NCBI RefSeq assembly: GCF_900104595.1
Contig: NZ_FNVY01000003.1
Location: 1-64,000 of the forward strand
Reading direction: 5' to 3'
Length of the DNA stretch: 64,000 nucleotides
Source: Enterococcus timonensis
Lineage (GTDB): Bacteria > Bacillota > Bacilli > Lactobacillales > Enterococcaceae
A program made the translations under genes and the position numbers. Below, in pieces: positions 22,798-35,635 of this stretch (the first letter of the stretch is position 1; each line of letters starts with the position of its first letter). The notes beneath the pieces are model-generated. The model saw nothing but the letters and a program-made list of their open reading frames with translations. It did not search any database and was not told where the DNA came from.

Positions 22798-23204
22798 AAA
22801 ATCTCACCTTTCTCGACGCTTTCTTGCTGTAAACTTTTTTGAAATACACTTTTTTGAAATACACTTTCTTGATACAAATTGGCTAATTTTAAAACGTGGG
22901 TCAAGTTTTTTTTCACTTGATGATAATCCAAATGTTGACTACCGACGCGAGCAATAATAATGAAATCAACTTCCGGTACAATCCCCGGCTCTAATTCTTG
23001 CAAACCTTGCCGAAGATACCGTTTCATTTGATTACGAGCCACGGCATTTCCAATTTTTTTGCCGACAGAAAGGCCGACGCGAAAATGTTTTTGCCCCGCT
23101 TTAGGTAACTGATAGACAACAAAATTACGATTGGCGCAACTAGTCGCGCTATTAAACACTTCTTGAAAATCACTTTCTTTTTTGACACGAAATTTTTTCT
23201 TCAT
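22794..23204 (-). CDS. rnpA: Ribonuclease P protein component
   Basis: Protein subunit of RNase P, which matures tRNA 5' ends; about 136 aa. The RNR motif region ARNQMKRYLRQ and FRVGLSVGKK are clear. I use the ATG at 23204 (MKKKFRVKK); a TTG three codons earlier is possible. The C-terminal tail is about 20 aa longer than usual and carries a short tandem duplication (VFQKSVFQKS). Confidence 0.93.
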   Translation of the reverse strand: MKKKFRVKKESDFQEVFNSATSCANRNFVVYQLPKAGQKHFRVGLSVGKKIGNAVARNQMKRYLRQGLQELEPGIVPEVDFIIIARVGSQHLDYHQVKKNLTHVLKLANLYQESVFQKSVFQKSLQQESVEKGEIL

Positions 23205-23278
23205 CACAATCAACTTTCTAAAATCAAATGAACGGTTTCATTTTACCATTCTTTTACGGATTTTGCTTTAAAATTTTG

Positions 23279-23312
23279 CAAAAAAAAAACCACTGAAAAA
23301 GTCAGCGGTTTA
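23279..23312 (-). terminator. rpmH terminator or attenuator
   Basis: On the minus strand ACCGCTGA/TCAGTGGT with T9, between rpmH and rnpA. Partial read-through would set the ratio of L34 to RnpA. Confidence 0.75.
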
Positions 23313-23444
23313 AGCACTTAAAACTTTACGTCCTTTACGACGACGTGCAGCTAAAACGCGTCGACCATTTTTTGTACTCATGCGTTGTCTAAAGCCATGA
23401 ACTTTGGCACGTTTGCGTTTATTTGGTTGGTAAGTTCTTTTCAT
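23310..23444 (-). CDS. rpmH: 50S ribosomal protein L34
   Basis: A 44-aa ribosomal protein, [18 protein letters not shown] onwards, which is very highly conserved. The start at 23444 is the second ATG of ATGATG, with GGAGG upstream. Longer open frames to 23513 run through the promoter. Confidence 0.97.
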   Translation of the reverse strand: MKRTYQPNKRKRAKVHGFRQRMSTKNGRRVLAARRRKGRKVLSA

Positions 23445-23483
23445 CATTCCACCTCCTGAAGCATTACTACGACATACCTTGCT

Positions 23484-23513
23484 ATTATATAAAAAAGTAC
23501 GCGTCTTTGTCAA
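23484..23513 (-). promoter_or_regulatory. rpmH promoter
   Basis: On the minus strand: TTGACA (23508-23513), 18-bp spacer, perfect TATAAT (23484-23489). Confidence 0.75.
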
Positions 23514-23519
23514 ATAATT

Positions 23520-23880
23520 TTCAGAAAAAAACTGTAATGTTCTCTCTTAACTTATCCACAAAATAAAATTTTTATCCCGTCTCTTGTGCATCGCCGTTTT
23601 TTTCTTTTGTCTTTTACCGTACTTTTCCCCAAGTTGTCCACAAATTTACTGGCTGTGTTTAACTTATCCCCAGTGTTTTTTTTAATTGTGGACATCTTCT
23701 TAAAAGTTAGTTAGGACAAGGCTTTGTTTTTATTATTTTTTGTGGACAACTTTAAAATAACTTTTTTATTCCTCAGTTATACCCAAAATATTTCTTTCAT
23801 GTGGATAACTTTTCCACGGCTTGGGGATCTTTTTTTCCACAAGTGTGAATTTCTGTGGAAAAATCTATTTAACCATGCTA
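23520..23880. other. oriC: Replication origin, left part (DnaA-box cluster)
   Basis: The intergenic region between rpmH and dnaA holds a cluster of DnaA boxes. Perfect ones are at 23552-23560 (TTATCCACA) and 23800-23808 (complement). Near-matches are at 23634 (TTGTCCACA), 23664 (TTATCCCCA), 23688 and 23741. The rest is A/T-rich. The dnaA promoter must also lie here; I do not assign it. Confidence 0.9.
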
Positions 23881-23920
23881 AAATTGACTCAGATGTGTAA
23901 AACTCAAAGGAGGCTCTTCT

Positions 23921-25258
23921 ATGCCTGATATCTCCTCGTTGTGGGAGGAAATCAAACAGACGTATCAACACGAATTGTCCAAACCCAGCTTTGAAGCTTG
24001 GATTTTATCAGCTCGCCCCATTCGTCTGGAAAATCAAAAAATTTTCATTGAAGTTCCTTCCAAACTCCATAAAGAATACTGGGAAAAAAATCTTACCGCC
24101 CGCGTGGTGGAAATTAGTTTCCGTCTATTCAATCAAGAAATTACGCCGGTCATCACTATTGAAAACCAAGAACCAACGATGGTGGAACCTGAAATTATTA
24201 CTCCTGCTCAAAATGCCCAAGTGGCTCTAGGCAAAAAAGTTTTGCTCAATCCAAAATATACTTTCGATACTTTTGTTATTGGTAAAGGCAATCAGATGGC
24301 CCACGCCGCAGCTTTAGTTGTTGCTGAAGAACCGGGTACTATTTACAATCCGCTCTTCTTTTATGGTGGCGTTGGTCTGGGCAAAACCCATCTAATGCAC
24401 GCCATTGGTCACCAGATGCTGTCTAACAATCCCAATGCCAAAATAAAATACGTCTCTTCAGAAACATTTGCCAACGATTATATTAATTCGATTCGTTACA
24501 ATACTAATGAAGAGTTTCGCCAAGAATATCGAAATGTCGATCTGCTTTTAGTTGATGATATTCAATTTTTCGCCGACAAAGAAGGTACGCAGGAAGAATT
24601 TTTCCATACCTTTAATGCTTTGTACGACTTGCAGCGGCAAATTGTTTTAACTAGCGATCGCCTGCCAAATGAAATTCCTAAACTCCAGCAGCGTTTGGTT
24701 TCTCGCTTTGCTTGGGGCTTATCGATTGATATTACGCCACCGGATTTGGAAACGCGGATTGCTATTTTGCGGAAAAAAGCCGACAGCGATCGGCTAGAAA
24801 TTCCCGATGACACTTTAAGTTACATCGCCGGGCAAATCGATTCTAATATTCGTGAACTGGAAGGCGCACTGGTGCGGGTCCAAGCTTATGCTACCATGAA
24901 TAATCAAGAAATTTCGACTAGTCTAGCAGCGGACGCTTTAAAAAGTTTGAAGCCTAATGGTAAAGGAGTCGAGCTGTCGATTTTGTATATTCAAGAAGAA
25001 GTCGCCAAGTATTATCACATTACCTTGAAAGATTTAAAAGGGAAAAAACGCGTCAAACAAATTGTTGTTCCGCGCCAAATCGCTATGTATCTCGCCCGCG
25101 AGCTGACCGATTCCTCTTTACCAAAAATCGGCGCTGAATTTGGCGGCAAAGATCACACCACTGTCATTCACGCTCATGAAAAAATCGAACAACTCATCAC
25201 TACCGATCAACAAATTTTAAAAGAAGTGAACGATTTAAAGAGCAAATTAATTCATTAA
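23921..25258 (+). CDS. dnaA: Chromosomal replication initiator DnaA
   Basis: Origin-binding AAA+ initiator, 445 aa. It has the N-terminal domain I, a linker, the AAA+ core with Walker [10 protein letters not shown] (about 145) and Walker [11 protein letters not shown], and the C-terminal DNA-binding domain with the signature [19 protein letters not shown] lies upstream of the ATG at 23921. It is flanked on both sides by DnaA boxes. Confidence 0.98.
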   Translation: MPDISSLWEEIKQTYQHELSKPSFEAWILSARPIRLENQKIFIEVPSKLHKEYWEKNLTARVVEISFRLFNQEITPVITIENQEPTMVEPEIITPAQNAQVALGKKVLLNPKYTFDTFVIGKGNQMAHAAALVVAEEPGTIYNPLFFYGGVGLGKTHLMHAIGHQMLSNNPNAKIKYVSSETFANDYINSIRYNTNEEFRQEYRNVDLLLVDDIQFFADKEGTQEEFFHTFNALYDLQRQIVLTSDRLPNEIPKLQQRLVSRFAWGLSIDITPPDLETRIAILRKKADSDRLEIPDDTLSYIAGQIDSNIRELEGALVRVQAYATMNNQEISTSLAADALKSLKPNGKGVELSILYIQEEVAKYYHITLKDLKGKKRVKQIVVPRQIAMYLARELTDSSLPKIGAEFGGKDHTTVIHAHEKIEQLITTDQQILKEVNDLKSKLIH

Positions 25259-25294
25259 AAGCTTTTTCTACTAGACAAGGCAAAACAATCCCCA

Positions 25295-25440
25295 ATGAAG
25301 ACTTGTGGATAACATTTCAAAAAGTTGATTTTTTTCCACAGTTTATCCACAGGTGGAAAAGTCTTATCTCCACTTACCCGCGCCAACTTTTCCCCAACAT
25401 CCACCGTGCCTACTACTACTACTATTTTTTTATTATTAAT
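25295..25440. other. oriC: Replication origin, right part with DnaA-trio unwinding element
   Basis: Between dnaA and dnaN: DnaA boxes at 25304-25312 (complement) and 25343-25351 (TTATCCACA), a degenerate box near 25398, a short GC-rich stretch, then TACTACTACTACTAT at 25411-25425 and an A/T tract. This is the order box, GC cluster, DnaA-trios described for the basal unwinding system of Bacillus subtilis. Confidence 0.8.
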
Positions 25441-25568
25441 TAAAAGTCCAAGTTCTTAAAAATTTGCTTACGCTGAAGATTAAAAACGAAAGTCAAACGA
25501 AGCAAAGAAATTGAACTCGCATTTATTTTGTAGTTATTCTTATCATTTATTTTAAAGGAGTGTTTCAT

Positions 25569-26696
25569 TTGAAAGTTACTGTCAAACGATCGATTTTTAT
25601 GCAAGAGTTGCAAACTGTTCAACGGGCTATTTCCTCCAAGACGACGATTCCGATTTTAACCGGGGTTAAAATTGTTTTTAGTAAAGAAGGAATTCATCTT
25701 ACGGGGAGCAACACCGATATTTCCATTGAAACCTTACTAAAGCTCGACGATGAAAAAGCGCAAATGGATATGGAATCCACCGGTGAAATTGTTTTACAAG
25801 CACGTTTCTTTTCAGAAATTATTCGCCGCTTGCCGGAAGAATTTTTCACTTTTGAAGTTACTGATAACAATCAAGTCAAAATCACTTCCGGAAAAGCTGA
25901 ATTTGTCGTTAACGGACTAGATGCTGAAAATTATCCTCATCTGCCGGTGATCGATTCTGCCAACCAAGTGGAAATGGAAGCTGGCATGCTGAGCCAATTA
26001 ATTGCTGAAACAGGTTTTGCCGTTAGCCAACATGAAAGTCGCCCGATTTTAACGGGGATTCATTTTACGTTAGCCGATCAATTGTTAACCGCGGTCGCTA
26101 CTGACTCTCATCGCTTAAGCCAACGCCGCCTAACTTTAGCTAGTGATTTGAATTTTAATATTGTAATCCCTGGAAAAAGTTTAGTGGAATTGTCACGTTC
26201 ATTTCTTGATGATCATCAAATCGTCGAAATGGCCATTATGGAAAACCAAGTCTTGTTCAAAACAGAAAATATGTATTTTTACTCCCGCTTACTAGAAGGA
26301 AATTATCCTGACACGGCGCGCTTAATTCCTAACAGCTTCAGCACCGAAGCAACTTTTACCCGCGTTGAACTCGCTCAAGCGATTGAGCGTGCTTCTTTAT
26401 TGAGTCATGAAGGTCGCAATAATATTGTTAAATTGTCGATTAATGACGAGCGGATTTTACTTTCCGGCAATTCCCCTGAAGTCGGCTACGTGGAAGAAGA
26501 ATTGAATTATATTAAAGTTTCTGGCGATCCGCTAGAGATTTCTTTCAATCCTGATTACATGAAAGACGCGCTGCGGGCATTTTCCGCTAATGAAATTGAC
26601 GTTCATTTCCTTTCAGCCGTTCGCCCATTCACTTTAGAACCAGTGACTGAAGATCTTGACTTTGTCCAGTTGATTACACCAGTACGAACGAATTAA
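25569..26696 (+). CDS. dnaN: DNA polymerase III beta subunit (sliding clamp)
   Basis: Processivity clamp, 375 aa, three similar domains. I set the start at TTG 25569 (MKVTVKRS) because AAAGGAG lies 8 nt upstream; an in-frame GTG at 25560 overlaps that ribosome site. It ends with the usual QLITPVRT tail. A terminator follows. Confidence 0.96.
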   Translation: MKVTVKRSIFMQELQTVQRAISSKTTIPILTGVKIVFSKEGIHLTGSNTDISIETLLKLDDEKAQMDMESTGEIVLQARFFSEIIRRLPEEFFTFEVTDNNQVKITSGKAEFVVNGLDAENYPHLPVIDSANQVEMEAGMLSQLIAETGFAVSQHESRPILTGIHFTLADQLLTAVATDSHRLSQRRLTLASDLNFNIVIPGKSLVELSRSFLDDHQIVEMAIMENQVLFKTENMYFYSRLLEGNYPDTARLIPNSFSTEATFTRVELAQAIERASLLSHEGRNNIVKLSINDERILLSGNSPEVGYVEEELNYIKVSGDPLEISFNPDYMKDALRAFSANEIDVHFLSAVRPFTLEPVTEDLDFVQLITPVRTN

Positions 26697-26706
26697 TTAT
26701 AAGTAC

Positions 26707-26747
26707 AAAAAAGTTCCCCGTTGATTTTTTCAACAGGGAACTTTTTT
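26707..26747 (+). terminator. dnaN terminator
   Basis: AAAGTTCCCcGTTGA/TCAACaGGGAACTTT hairpin followed by T. Confidence 0.9.
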
Positions 26748-26816
26748 AATTTTAAGATAAAAAATTTTTTGAAAATCAGTCACCCGCAATCGTGAAAACG
26801 AGAACTGGTGGCTATT

Positions 26817-26910
26817 TCAATGTCCTAGATATTGTTTTAGTTCTGGATAGTATTTCCGAGAAATAGGCAAGAGTTGTCCATTGCTTAATTGGATCGTCCT
26901 TTTTCCTTTA
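26817..26910 (-). pseudogene. Remnant: C-terminus of a LytTR-type regulator
   Basis: On the minus strand the frame ending at 26817 reads IQLSNGQLLPISRKYYPEL and continues KQYLGH, then stops. That is the typical end of a LytTR DNA-binding domain. Nothing upstream of about 26910 continues the frame, so the gene is broken. Confidence 0.55.
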
Positions 26911-27129
26911 TTGCGGCAAGCAAAAATTATTTTAGCCGATGAAATCACCGCCGCTTTAGACGCAGAAAATAGTCAAGCACTGCGAAATATTTTATTGTCT
27001 TTACCGCAAACAGTGATTGAAATTGCACATCATTATTCAAACAAGCAAGATTATGATTTTATTTGGCAACTGAAAGAGCAAAAAATTAGCCAAAGCCAAC
27101 AGACAGACCAGTTTGCTGGAGATTACTAA
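26905..27129 (+). pseudogene. Remnant: C-terminus of an ABC transporter ATPase
   Basis: The frame contains a Walker B with D-loop (IILADEITAALD) and a degenerate switch His (EIAHH), then ends normally at 27129. Walker A and the signature motif are missing and there is no ribosome site, so this is a 5'-truncated ABC-ATPase of about 75 codons. It still has its terminator. It abuts the LytTR remnant head to head. A 683-bp gap in coding (26697-27380) is occupied by these two fragments. Confidence 0.7.
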
Positions 27130-27135
27130 TAATTG

Positions 27136-27181
27136 AAAAAGCAGAGGAAAATATTCTACTATTTTTCTCTGCTTTTTTTTA
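27136..27181 (+). terminator. Terminator behind the ABC remnant
   Basis: AAAGCAGAGgAAAATA/TATTTTtCTCTGCTTT hairpin followed by T. Confidence 0.8.
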
Positions 27182-27237
27182 TAATTTATTCAAGAGTGAA
27201 TTACTAAAATTTAGCGCCAAGTTAAAATTTCGCAAAA

Positions 27238-27309
27238 AAAAGGGGATTATAGCTTTTTTTTATAAAATCGAGATATTTTATCAAAAGCTAAAAAAAGAGA
27301 AATACTCCC
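27238..27309. repeat. Long A/T-rich imperfect palindrome
   Basis: Nested inverted repeats: GGGG (27241) with CCCC (27307), AGCTTTTT with AAAAGCT, and ATAAAAT with ATTTTAT around a CGAG loop. It lies between the ABC remnant and the yaaA promoter. The role is unknown. Confidence 0.5.
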
Positions 27310-27316
27310 CGAAAAT

Positions 27317-27345
27317 TTGAATTTCTCTGAAAAATGAGCTATAAT
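27317..27345 (+). promoter_or_regulatory. yaaA-recF-gyrBA promoter
   Basis: TTGAAT (27317-27322), 17-bp spacer, TATAAT (27340-27345). Confidence 0.7.
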
Positions 27346-27380
27346 AGTAGTATATGATTTTTGCCCAAAGGAGGCCGAGA

Positions 27381-27637
27381 ATGAAAAAAAATTATGTCTT
27401 ATTGAGCGAATTTATTACCTTGGGCCAATTACTGAAAGACGTTAGCGCTATTCAAAGCGGCGGACAAGCCAAATGGTATTTGCGCGAAAATACGGTTTTT
27501 GTCGATGGTGAACCGGAAGATCGTCGGGGCCGCAAAATTTATGCTGGGATGATGGTGGAGTTACCTGATGAAGGTACTTTTTTTGTGGTGAAAAATGACG
27601 GAACCACGCCTGAGTCTGCCTCTGATCCAAACGAAGA

Positions 27638-27641
<4 letters not shown>
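27381..27641 (+). CDS. yaaA: S4-domain protein YaaA
   Basis: An 86-aa RNA-binding-type S4 domain protein, always between dnaN and recF in Firmicutes. The ATG at 27381 has AAAGGAGG upstream; the longer frame from 27354 runs through that site. It overlaps the recF start by 4 bp (ATGA). Its precise function is not known; B. subtilis work links YaaA to ribosome assembly. Confidence 0.9.
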
Positions 27642-30840
<3,199 letters not shown>

Positions 30841-30861
30841 TAAAGGAGGAATTTATTTTTC

Positions 30862-33492
30862 ATGGCTGAAGAAGAAAAACGCGAAAATATTCAAGACGTC
30901 AATTTAGCAAGTGAGATGAAGGAATCCTTTATCGACTATGCCATGTCCGTTATCGTCGCTCGGGCTCTGCCTGATGTTCGTGACGGATTGAAGCCAGTTC
31001 ACCGCCGTATTTTGTACGGGATGAGTGAACTTGGTGTGACTCCTGACAAAGCCCACAAAAAATCGGCGCGTATTGTTGGGGATGTTATGGGTAAGTATCA
31101 TCCACACGGTGACTCGGCGATTTATGAATCAATGGTGCGGATGGCTCAACCATTTAGTTATCGCAATATGTTAGTTGATGGCCACGGGAACTTTGGCTCA
31201 GTCGATGGCGATGGCGCTGCGGCGATGCGTTATACCGAAGCGCGGATGAGTAAAATTGCGCTAGAATTATTGCGGGATTTAAATAAAGATACTGTTGATT
31301 TTACCGATAACTATGACGGTAGTGAAAGAGAACCGGTTGTCTTACCTGCTCGTTTTCCCAATTTATTAGTCAATGGCGCTACTGGGATTGCCGTTGGGAT
31401 GGCGACAAATATTCCACCGCATAATTTAAGTGAAGTTATTTCGGCGATTCATTTGTTAATGGATAATCCTGATGTGACAACAGCTGAACTAATGGACGTT
31501 TTACCGGGGCCTGATTTTCCAACGGGCGGCTTAGTCATGGGTAAATCTGGTATTCGTCGCGCTTATGAAACCGGGAGAGGATCAATTACCGTTCGGGCCA
31601 AAGTTGAAATCGAACAAATGGCTAACGGCAAAGAACGGATTTTAGTGACCGAGTTACCTTACATGGTCAATAAAGCCCGTTTAATTGAACGGATTTCAGA
31701 TTTACACCGAGAGAAAAAAATCGAAGGTATCACGACTTTGCGCGATGAATCTAGTCGTAAAGGAATGCGGATTTTGATTGAAACGCGCCGCGATGTCTCC
31801 GCTTCAGTGCTTTTAAATAATTTATACAAATTAACAAGCTTGCAAACTTCTTTTGGCTTTAATATGTTAGCAATTGTTGACGGCGTGCCAAAAATTTTGA
31901 GCCTCAAAGAAATGCTTTATTATTATGTTGAGCATCAAAAAGAAGTTATCACTCGTCGGACCGTCTTTGATAAAAATAAAGCTGAAGCTCGCGCTCATAT
32001 TTTAGAAGGTTTACGGATTGCGCTAGATCATATTGACGAAATTATTCATATTATTCGTGCTAGCAACACCGATGAAGTCGCAAAAAATGCTTTAATTGAA
32101 CGCTTTGAATTTTCTGATCGCCAAGCGCAAGCTATTTTAGATATGCGTTTACGCCGTTTAACCGGTTTGGAACGAGATAAAATCGAAGAAGAATATCAAA
32201 ACTTATTAACTTTGATTGAAGATTTGACGGATATTTTAGCCAAACCAGAACGCGTGCAACAAATTATTAACGACGAACTTCTAGAAATTAAAGAAAAATA
32301 CGGCGATCCACGTCGGACCGAACTTTTAGTCGGCGAAGTATTATCTTTAGAAGATGAAGATTTGATTGAAGAAGAAGAAGTGGTAGTCACTTTAACGAAT
32401 AATGGCTACATTAAACGCGTTTCCCAAACAGAATTCCGTTCGCAACGTCGCGGCGGTCGTGGCGTTCAAGGGATGGGCATGCACGATGATGATTTTATTA
32501 AAATTTTATTGTCGGCTTCCACGCATGACACCCTCCTCTTTTTCACCGATAACGGGAAAGTTTATAAAGCAAAAGGGTACGAAATTCCTGAATATTCCCG
32601 AACAGCTAAAGGAATTCCGATTATTAATTTATTAGGTATTGATAATCAAGAAAAAATCCAAGCGATTATTGCCGTTCGTGGCCACAACAATCAAGACGAA
32701 CAATATTTGTTCTTTACGACTAAACTTGGGACAGTGAAACGGACCAGCGCTTCAGCGTTTGCCAATATTCGTCAGTCTGGTTTGATTGCGATTAATTTGC
32801 GGGAAAATGATCAATTGGTTTCTGTCATGTCAACGATAGGTCAAGATATAATTTTGATTGGGACGCACAATGGTTATTCCGTCACCTTTAAAGAAACTGA
32901 CGTCCGTGATATGGGCCGAAGTGCTGCTGGGGTTCGAGGGATTCGTTTGCGCGAGGGCGATTATGTCGTTGGCGCGGATATTCTCACGGAAGATAGCCAA
33001 GTTCTTGTGATTACCGAAAATGGTTACGGCAAAAAAACTAAAGCTAGCGAATATCCTGTGAAAGGTCGCGGCGGTAAAGGAATTAAGACCGCTAATATTA
33101 CTGAAAAAAATGGACCGTTAGCCGGTATTGCCACCGTCGATGGTTCGGAAGATATTTTAGCGATTAGTAATAATGGTGTAATTATTCGTTTCGGTGTCGA
33201 TTCCGTTTCCCAAACTGGTCGCGCTACTTTAGGTGTACGTTTGATGCGGATGGAACAAGATGCAAAAATTGCTACTATGGCCGTTACACCAAAAGAAGAA
33301 GACAGTGAAGAAACTGAAACGCTTGAAGAAAAACCGGCTACAACTGAAGAATTTCTCACTGAAAATACCGAGAGCAGAGAATTTGAAAAACAAGAATTCG
33401 TAACTGATATTGCTGAAGTAGCGGAAGTCGATGTGGAAAATCAAGCAGATGATCTTGATGAAACAAACACTGACAATCAAAGCGAAGAATAA
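30862..33492 (+). CDS. gyrA: DNA gyrase subunit A
   Basis: DNA-cleaving subunit of gyrase, 876 aa. The catalytic Tyr is in [10 protein letters not shown] and the GyrA-box QRRGGRG is present in the C-terminal beta-pinwheel. The quinolone-resistance region reads [17 protein letters not shown], with the wild-type Ser and acidic residue. The last 70 residues or so form a very acidic tail rich in E, D and T, longer than usual. A terminator follows. Confidence 0.97.
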   Translation: MAEEEKRENIQDVNLASEMKESFIDYAMSVIVARALPDVRDGLKPVHRRILYGMSELGVTPDKAHKKSARIVGDVMGKYHPHGDSAIYESMVRMAQPFSYRNMLVDGHGNFGSVDGDGAAAMRYTEARMSKIALELLRDLNKDTVDFTDNYDGSEREPVVLPARFPNLLVNGATGIAVGMATNIPPHNLSEVISAIHLLMDNPDVTTAELMDVLPGPDFPTGGLVMGKSGIRRAYETGRGSITVRAKVEIEQMANGKERILVTELPYMVNKARLIERISDLHREKKIEGITTLRDESSRKGMRILIETRRDVSASVLLNNLYKLTSLQTSFGFNMLAIVDGVPKILSLKEMLYYYVEHQKEVITRRTVFDKNKAEARAHILEGLRIALDHIDEIIHIIRASNTDEVAKNALIERFEFSDRQAQAILDMRLRRLTGLERDKIEEEYQNLLTLIEDLTDILAKPERVQQIINDELLEIKEKYGDPRRTELLVGEVLSLEDEDLIEEEEVVVTLTNNGYIKRVSQTEFRSQRRGGRGVQGMGMHDDDFIKILLSASTHDTLLFFTDNGKVYKAKGYEIPEYSRTAKGIPIINLLGIDNQEKIQAIIAVRGHNNQDEQYLFFTTKLGTVKRTSASAFANIRQSGLIAINLRENDQLVSVMSTIGQDIILIGTHNGYSVTFKETDVRDMGRSAAGVRGIRLREGDYVVGADILTEDSQVLVITENGYGKKTKASEYPVKGRGGKGIKTANITEKNGPLAGIATVDGSEDILAISNNGVIIRFGVDSVSQTGRATLGVRLMRMEQDAKIATMAVTPKEEDSEETETLEEKPATTEEFLTENTESREFEKQEFVTDIAEVAEVDVENQADDLDETNTDNQSEE

Positions 33493-33500
33493 ATAAATTA

Positions 33501-33538
33501 AAAGATGTGTCCAAGAAATTTGGCACATCTTTTTTTTC
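33501..33538 (+). terminator. gyrA terminator
   Basis: AAGATGTG/CACATCTT hairpin followed by a T run. Confidence 0.8.
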
Positions 33539-33594
33539 TTTTGTATTAGTTGGCGTATCTTTTTATAAGCCCGAAAAATTCGGCTGAAATTTAT

Positions 33595-33623
33595 TTGCGT
33601 AAAAGATAGTTTTAGCGTATAAT
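33595..33623 (+). promoter_or_regulatory. rpsF operon promoter
   Basis: TTGCGT (33595-33600), 17-bp spacer, TATAAT (33618-33623), then a leader of about 75 nt with a GCTCTTTttaAAGAGC hairpin. Confidence 0.65.
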
Positions 33624-33701
33624 TGGAACTTGTGAGTAGTCGAAAAGACGCTCTCTCTGCTCTTTTTAAAGAGCCAAAGTCCATAGGGAGGTGAAAAATC
33701 A

Positions 33702-33998
33702 ATGGAACAAACGAAATATGAAGTTACGTATATCATTCGTCCAAACATTGATGAAGAAGCAAAAACTGCATTGGTAGAACGTTTTGATGCAGTCTTAACA
33801 GACAACGGTTCAGAAATCGTTGAATCAAAAGATTGGCAAAAACGTCGTCTAGCGTATGAAATTAATAATTTCAGCGAAGGCATCTATCATATCGTCAAAG
33901 TTTCTGCATCAAATGCTGCAGGCATCGATGAATTTGACCGTTTAGCTAAAATCAACGACGATATTCTTCGTCACATGATTGTCAAAGAAGAAGTTTAA
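33702..33998 (+). CDS. rpsF: 30S ribosomal protein S6
   Basis: A 98-aa ribosomal protein with a conserved [16 protein letters not shown] start. GGGAGGTG precedes the ATG. First gene of the rpsF-ssb-rpsR operon, in which S6 and S18 bind as a pair and in other Firmicutes can regulate through the leader. Confidence 0.96.
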   Translation: MEQTKYEVTYIIRPNIDEEAKTALVERFDAVLTDNGSEIVESKDWQKRRLAYEINNFSEGIYHIVKVSASNAAGIDEFDRLAKINDDILRHMIVKEEV

Positions 33999-34040
33999 AA
34001 AAATTGTTTCTTGTGAAGCAAAGACAAAGGAGATGTTGAG

Positions 34041-34550
34041 ATGATTAACAATGTTGTCTTAGTTGGTCGCCTGACCAAAGATCCTGATTTACGTTACACA
34101 CCAGCGGGAGCTGCTGTAGCTACGTTCACGTTAGCAGTCAATCGTAATTTTACCGATAAAAGCGGTAATCGCGAAGCTGACTTTATTCAATGTGTTATTT
34201 GGCGGAAATCTGCTGAATTGATGGCGAATATGGCACGCAAAGGGACGCTTGTAGGTATCGTTGGTCGGATTCAAACCCGTAACTACGATAATCAACAAGG
34301 TCAACGCGTCTATGTGACCGAAGTTGTGGCTGATTCTTTCCAATTGTTGGAAAGCAAATCGCAAAGTGAACAACGCAGTCCAGGTTCCAATAGTAATGCG
34401 AACTATAGTAATAATAATAGTAACAACTCAAACAATAATTTTAATCAAACATCCCCTAAAAATGAAATGCCAGATTTCTCTCGAGATGTTGATCCTTTTG
34501 GAAATGACGGATCGACTGTTGACATCTCAGATGACGATTTACCATTTTAA
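34041..34550 (+). CDS. ssb: Single-stranded DNA-binding protein
   Basis: A 169-aa SSB with an N-terminal OB fold ([20 protein letters not shown]), a low-complexity N/S/Q linker (about 113-145) and the acidic interaction tip ISDDDLPF. It lies between rpsF and rpsR. RBS AAAGGAG. Confidence 0.96.
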   Translation: MINNVVLVGRLTKDPDLRYTPAGAAVATFTLAVNRNFTDKSGNREADFIQCVIWRKSAELMANMARKGTLVGIVGRIQTRNYDNQQGQRVYVTEVVADSFQLLESKSQSEQRSPGSNSNANYSNNNSNNSNNNFNQTSPKNEMPDFSRDVDPFGNDGSTVDISDDDLPF

Positions 34551-34567
34551 AATAGGAGGAAAACTAC

Positions 34568-34813
34568 ATGGCCCAAGTACAACGTCGCGGCGGCGGCCGT
34601 CGTCGGAAAAAAGTCGACTACATCGCAGCCAATCATATTGAATATATTGATTACAAAAATATCGATTTATTGAATCGTTTCATCTCAGAACGTGGAAAAA
34701 TTTTGCCACGTCGGGTTACTGGCACAAGTGCTAAAAACCAACGGATGATTACTATTGCAATCAAACGCGCTCGCATCATGGCTTTATTACCATTTGTCGG
34801 CGAAGAACAATAA
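34568..34813 (+). CDS. rpsR: 30S ribosomal protein S18
   Basis: An 81-aa basic ribosomal protein. The core [18 protein letters not shown] and [14 protein letters not shown] are diagnostic. RBS AGGAGGAAA. Last gene of the operon. Confidence 0.96.
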   Translation: MAQVQRRGGGRRRKKVDYIAANHIEYIDYKNIDLLNRFISERGKILPRRVTGTSAKNQRMITIAIKRARIMALLPFVGEEQ

Positions 34814-34823
34814 TTCTAAAGCA

Positions 34824-34857
34824 AAAGAGCAACTCTTCATTGAGTTGCTCTTTTTTT
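34824..34857 (+). terminator. rpsR terminator
   Basis: AAAGAGCAACTC/GAGTTGCTCTTT hairpin followed by T7. Confidence 0.9.
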
Positions 34858-34973
34858 GATTCATTTTCGATTTAGATTAAGTACGGTAGAAAATAGTTGT
34901 TCATCTAAAATTTTTGGAATTTTTTTATTTAGTCAAGGATAGTTTTATGTTGAAAAAGTAACTTATTAGCCAG

Positions 34974-35168
34974 TTATTCTTTCGGTTTCTCTTTTGGTTT
35001 CTCTTTATTGACGGAAATTATAAAAGATCCGATGATGACACCAATGGAAATAATCATTAAAAAAACGAGTGGAACGCGGGACGACACCCGATATTCTAAG
35101 ATAAAAAACCACTGGAGTTCCAATAAAAAAGTGACTAATCCAACAAATGCATATTTTAACATCTTCAT
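34974..35168 (-). CDS. Small membrane protein, island gene
   Basis: A 64-aa protein with two membrane helices (about 5-25 and 34-53) and a charged C-terminal KEKPKEKPKE repeat. A strong AGGAGG precedes the start. No family recognised. It is the last gene of a minus-strand series of small membrane proteins (37411-34974) controlled from duplicated promoters. Confidence 0.6.
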   Translation of the reverse strand: MKMLKYAFVGLVTFLLELQWFFILEYRVSSRVPLVFLMIISIGVIIGSFIISVNKEKPKEKPKE

Positions 35169-35278
35169 TCCTCCTAAATTTTGATGAGATAAACTATTTT
35201 ACAGGCCTTTTTTAACCAAAAAAGTCTAGAACGCTATTTCCATAAAAACCGTCTTGAAAAACCAGCAGATTTTCTTTG

Positions 35279-35461
35279 CTATTGCGAGTCCTCTTTTTTA
35301 TCCTCCTTAATGATTTTTCTAATTAATAGTATTAAATATACTGCAGCAAAAGTAAAATAGAGGAGCGACCACAGCCAAAATGGTGAAAATATCGCTTTTA
35401 GGATTCTCCCTAAGAGACCAAACAAAATTATAGGTAGTAGAAAGAGTAAGAATTTTTTCAT
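35279..35461 (-). CDS. Small membrane protein, paralogue A
   Basis: A 60-aa protein with two membrane helices and a charged tail (KIIKEDKKEDSQ). It is clearly related to the 62-aa protein at 37162-37350: both share LW(S/T)(L/I)LYFTF(A/G)AVY and a K-rich, acidic end. Its ATG overlaps the stop of the secreted peptide gene (ATGA), so translation is coupled. Function unknown; size and context suggest an immunity or accessory protein. Confidence 0.65.
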   Translation of the reverse strand: MKKFLLFLLPIILFGLLGRILKAIFSPFWLWSLLYFTFAAVYLILLIRKIIKEDKKEDSQ

Positions 35462-35610
35462 GACTTTACATCGTCTTCCATTGAGGTTACAGTGGTAATC
35501 GAATTAGTATCGGCACTCACTACCGCAGTTAATGAAGGAGCAACTGTGGAAAATAGAGATAGAGTAACGACCGAACTCATAATTATTTGTTTGTATTTGT
35601 TTGTCAGCAT
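35458..35610 (-). CDS. Small secreted peptide precursor
   Basis: A 50-aa product with a typical Sec signal peptide: charged start, hydrophobic core VVTLSLFSTVAPSLTAV, and a probable cleavage site after VVSA. This leaves a 17-residue acidic peptide DTNSITTVTSMEDDVKS. GAGGAG lies upstream of the ATG at 35610. It lies between the CPBP-like gene and small membrane paralogue A, to which it is coupled. It may be a signal peptide, a bacteriocin-like peptide or a decayed exported protein; the sequence does not decide. Confidence 0.55.
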   Translation of the reverse strand: MLTNKYKQIIMSSVVTLSLFSTVAPSLTAVVSADTNSITTVTSMEDDVKS

Positions 35611-35635
35611 AAAAAATCTCCTCGCCCCTGTTATT

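Noticed and set aside
26881-27129. A functional small gene
   Set aside because: It is the end of an ABC ATPase without Walker A, signature motif or ribosome site.
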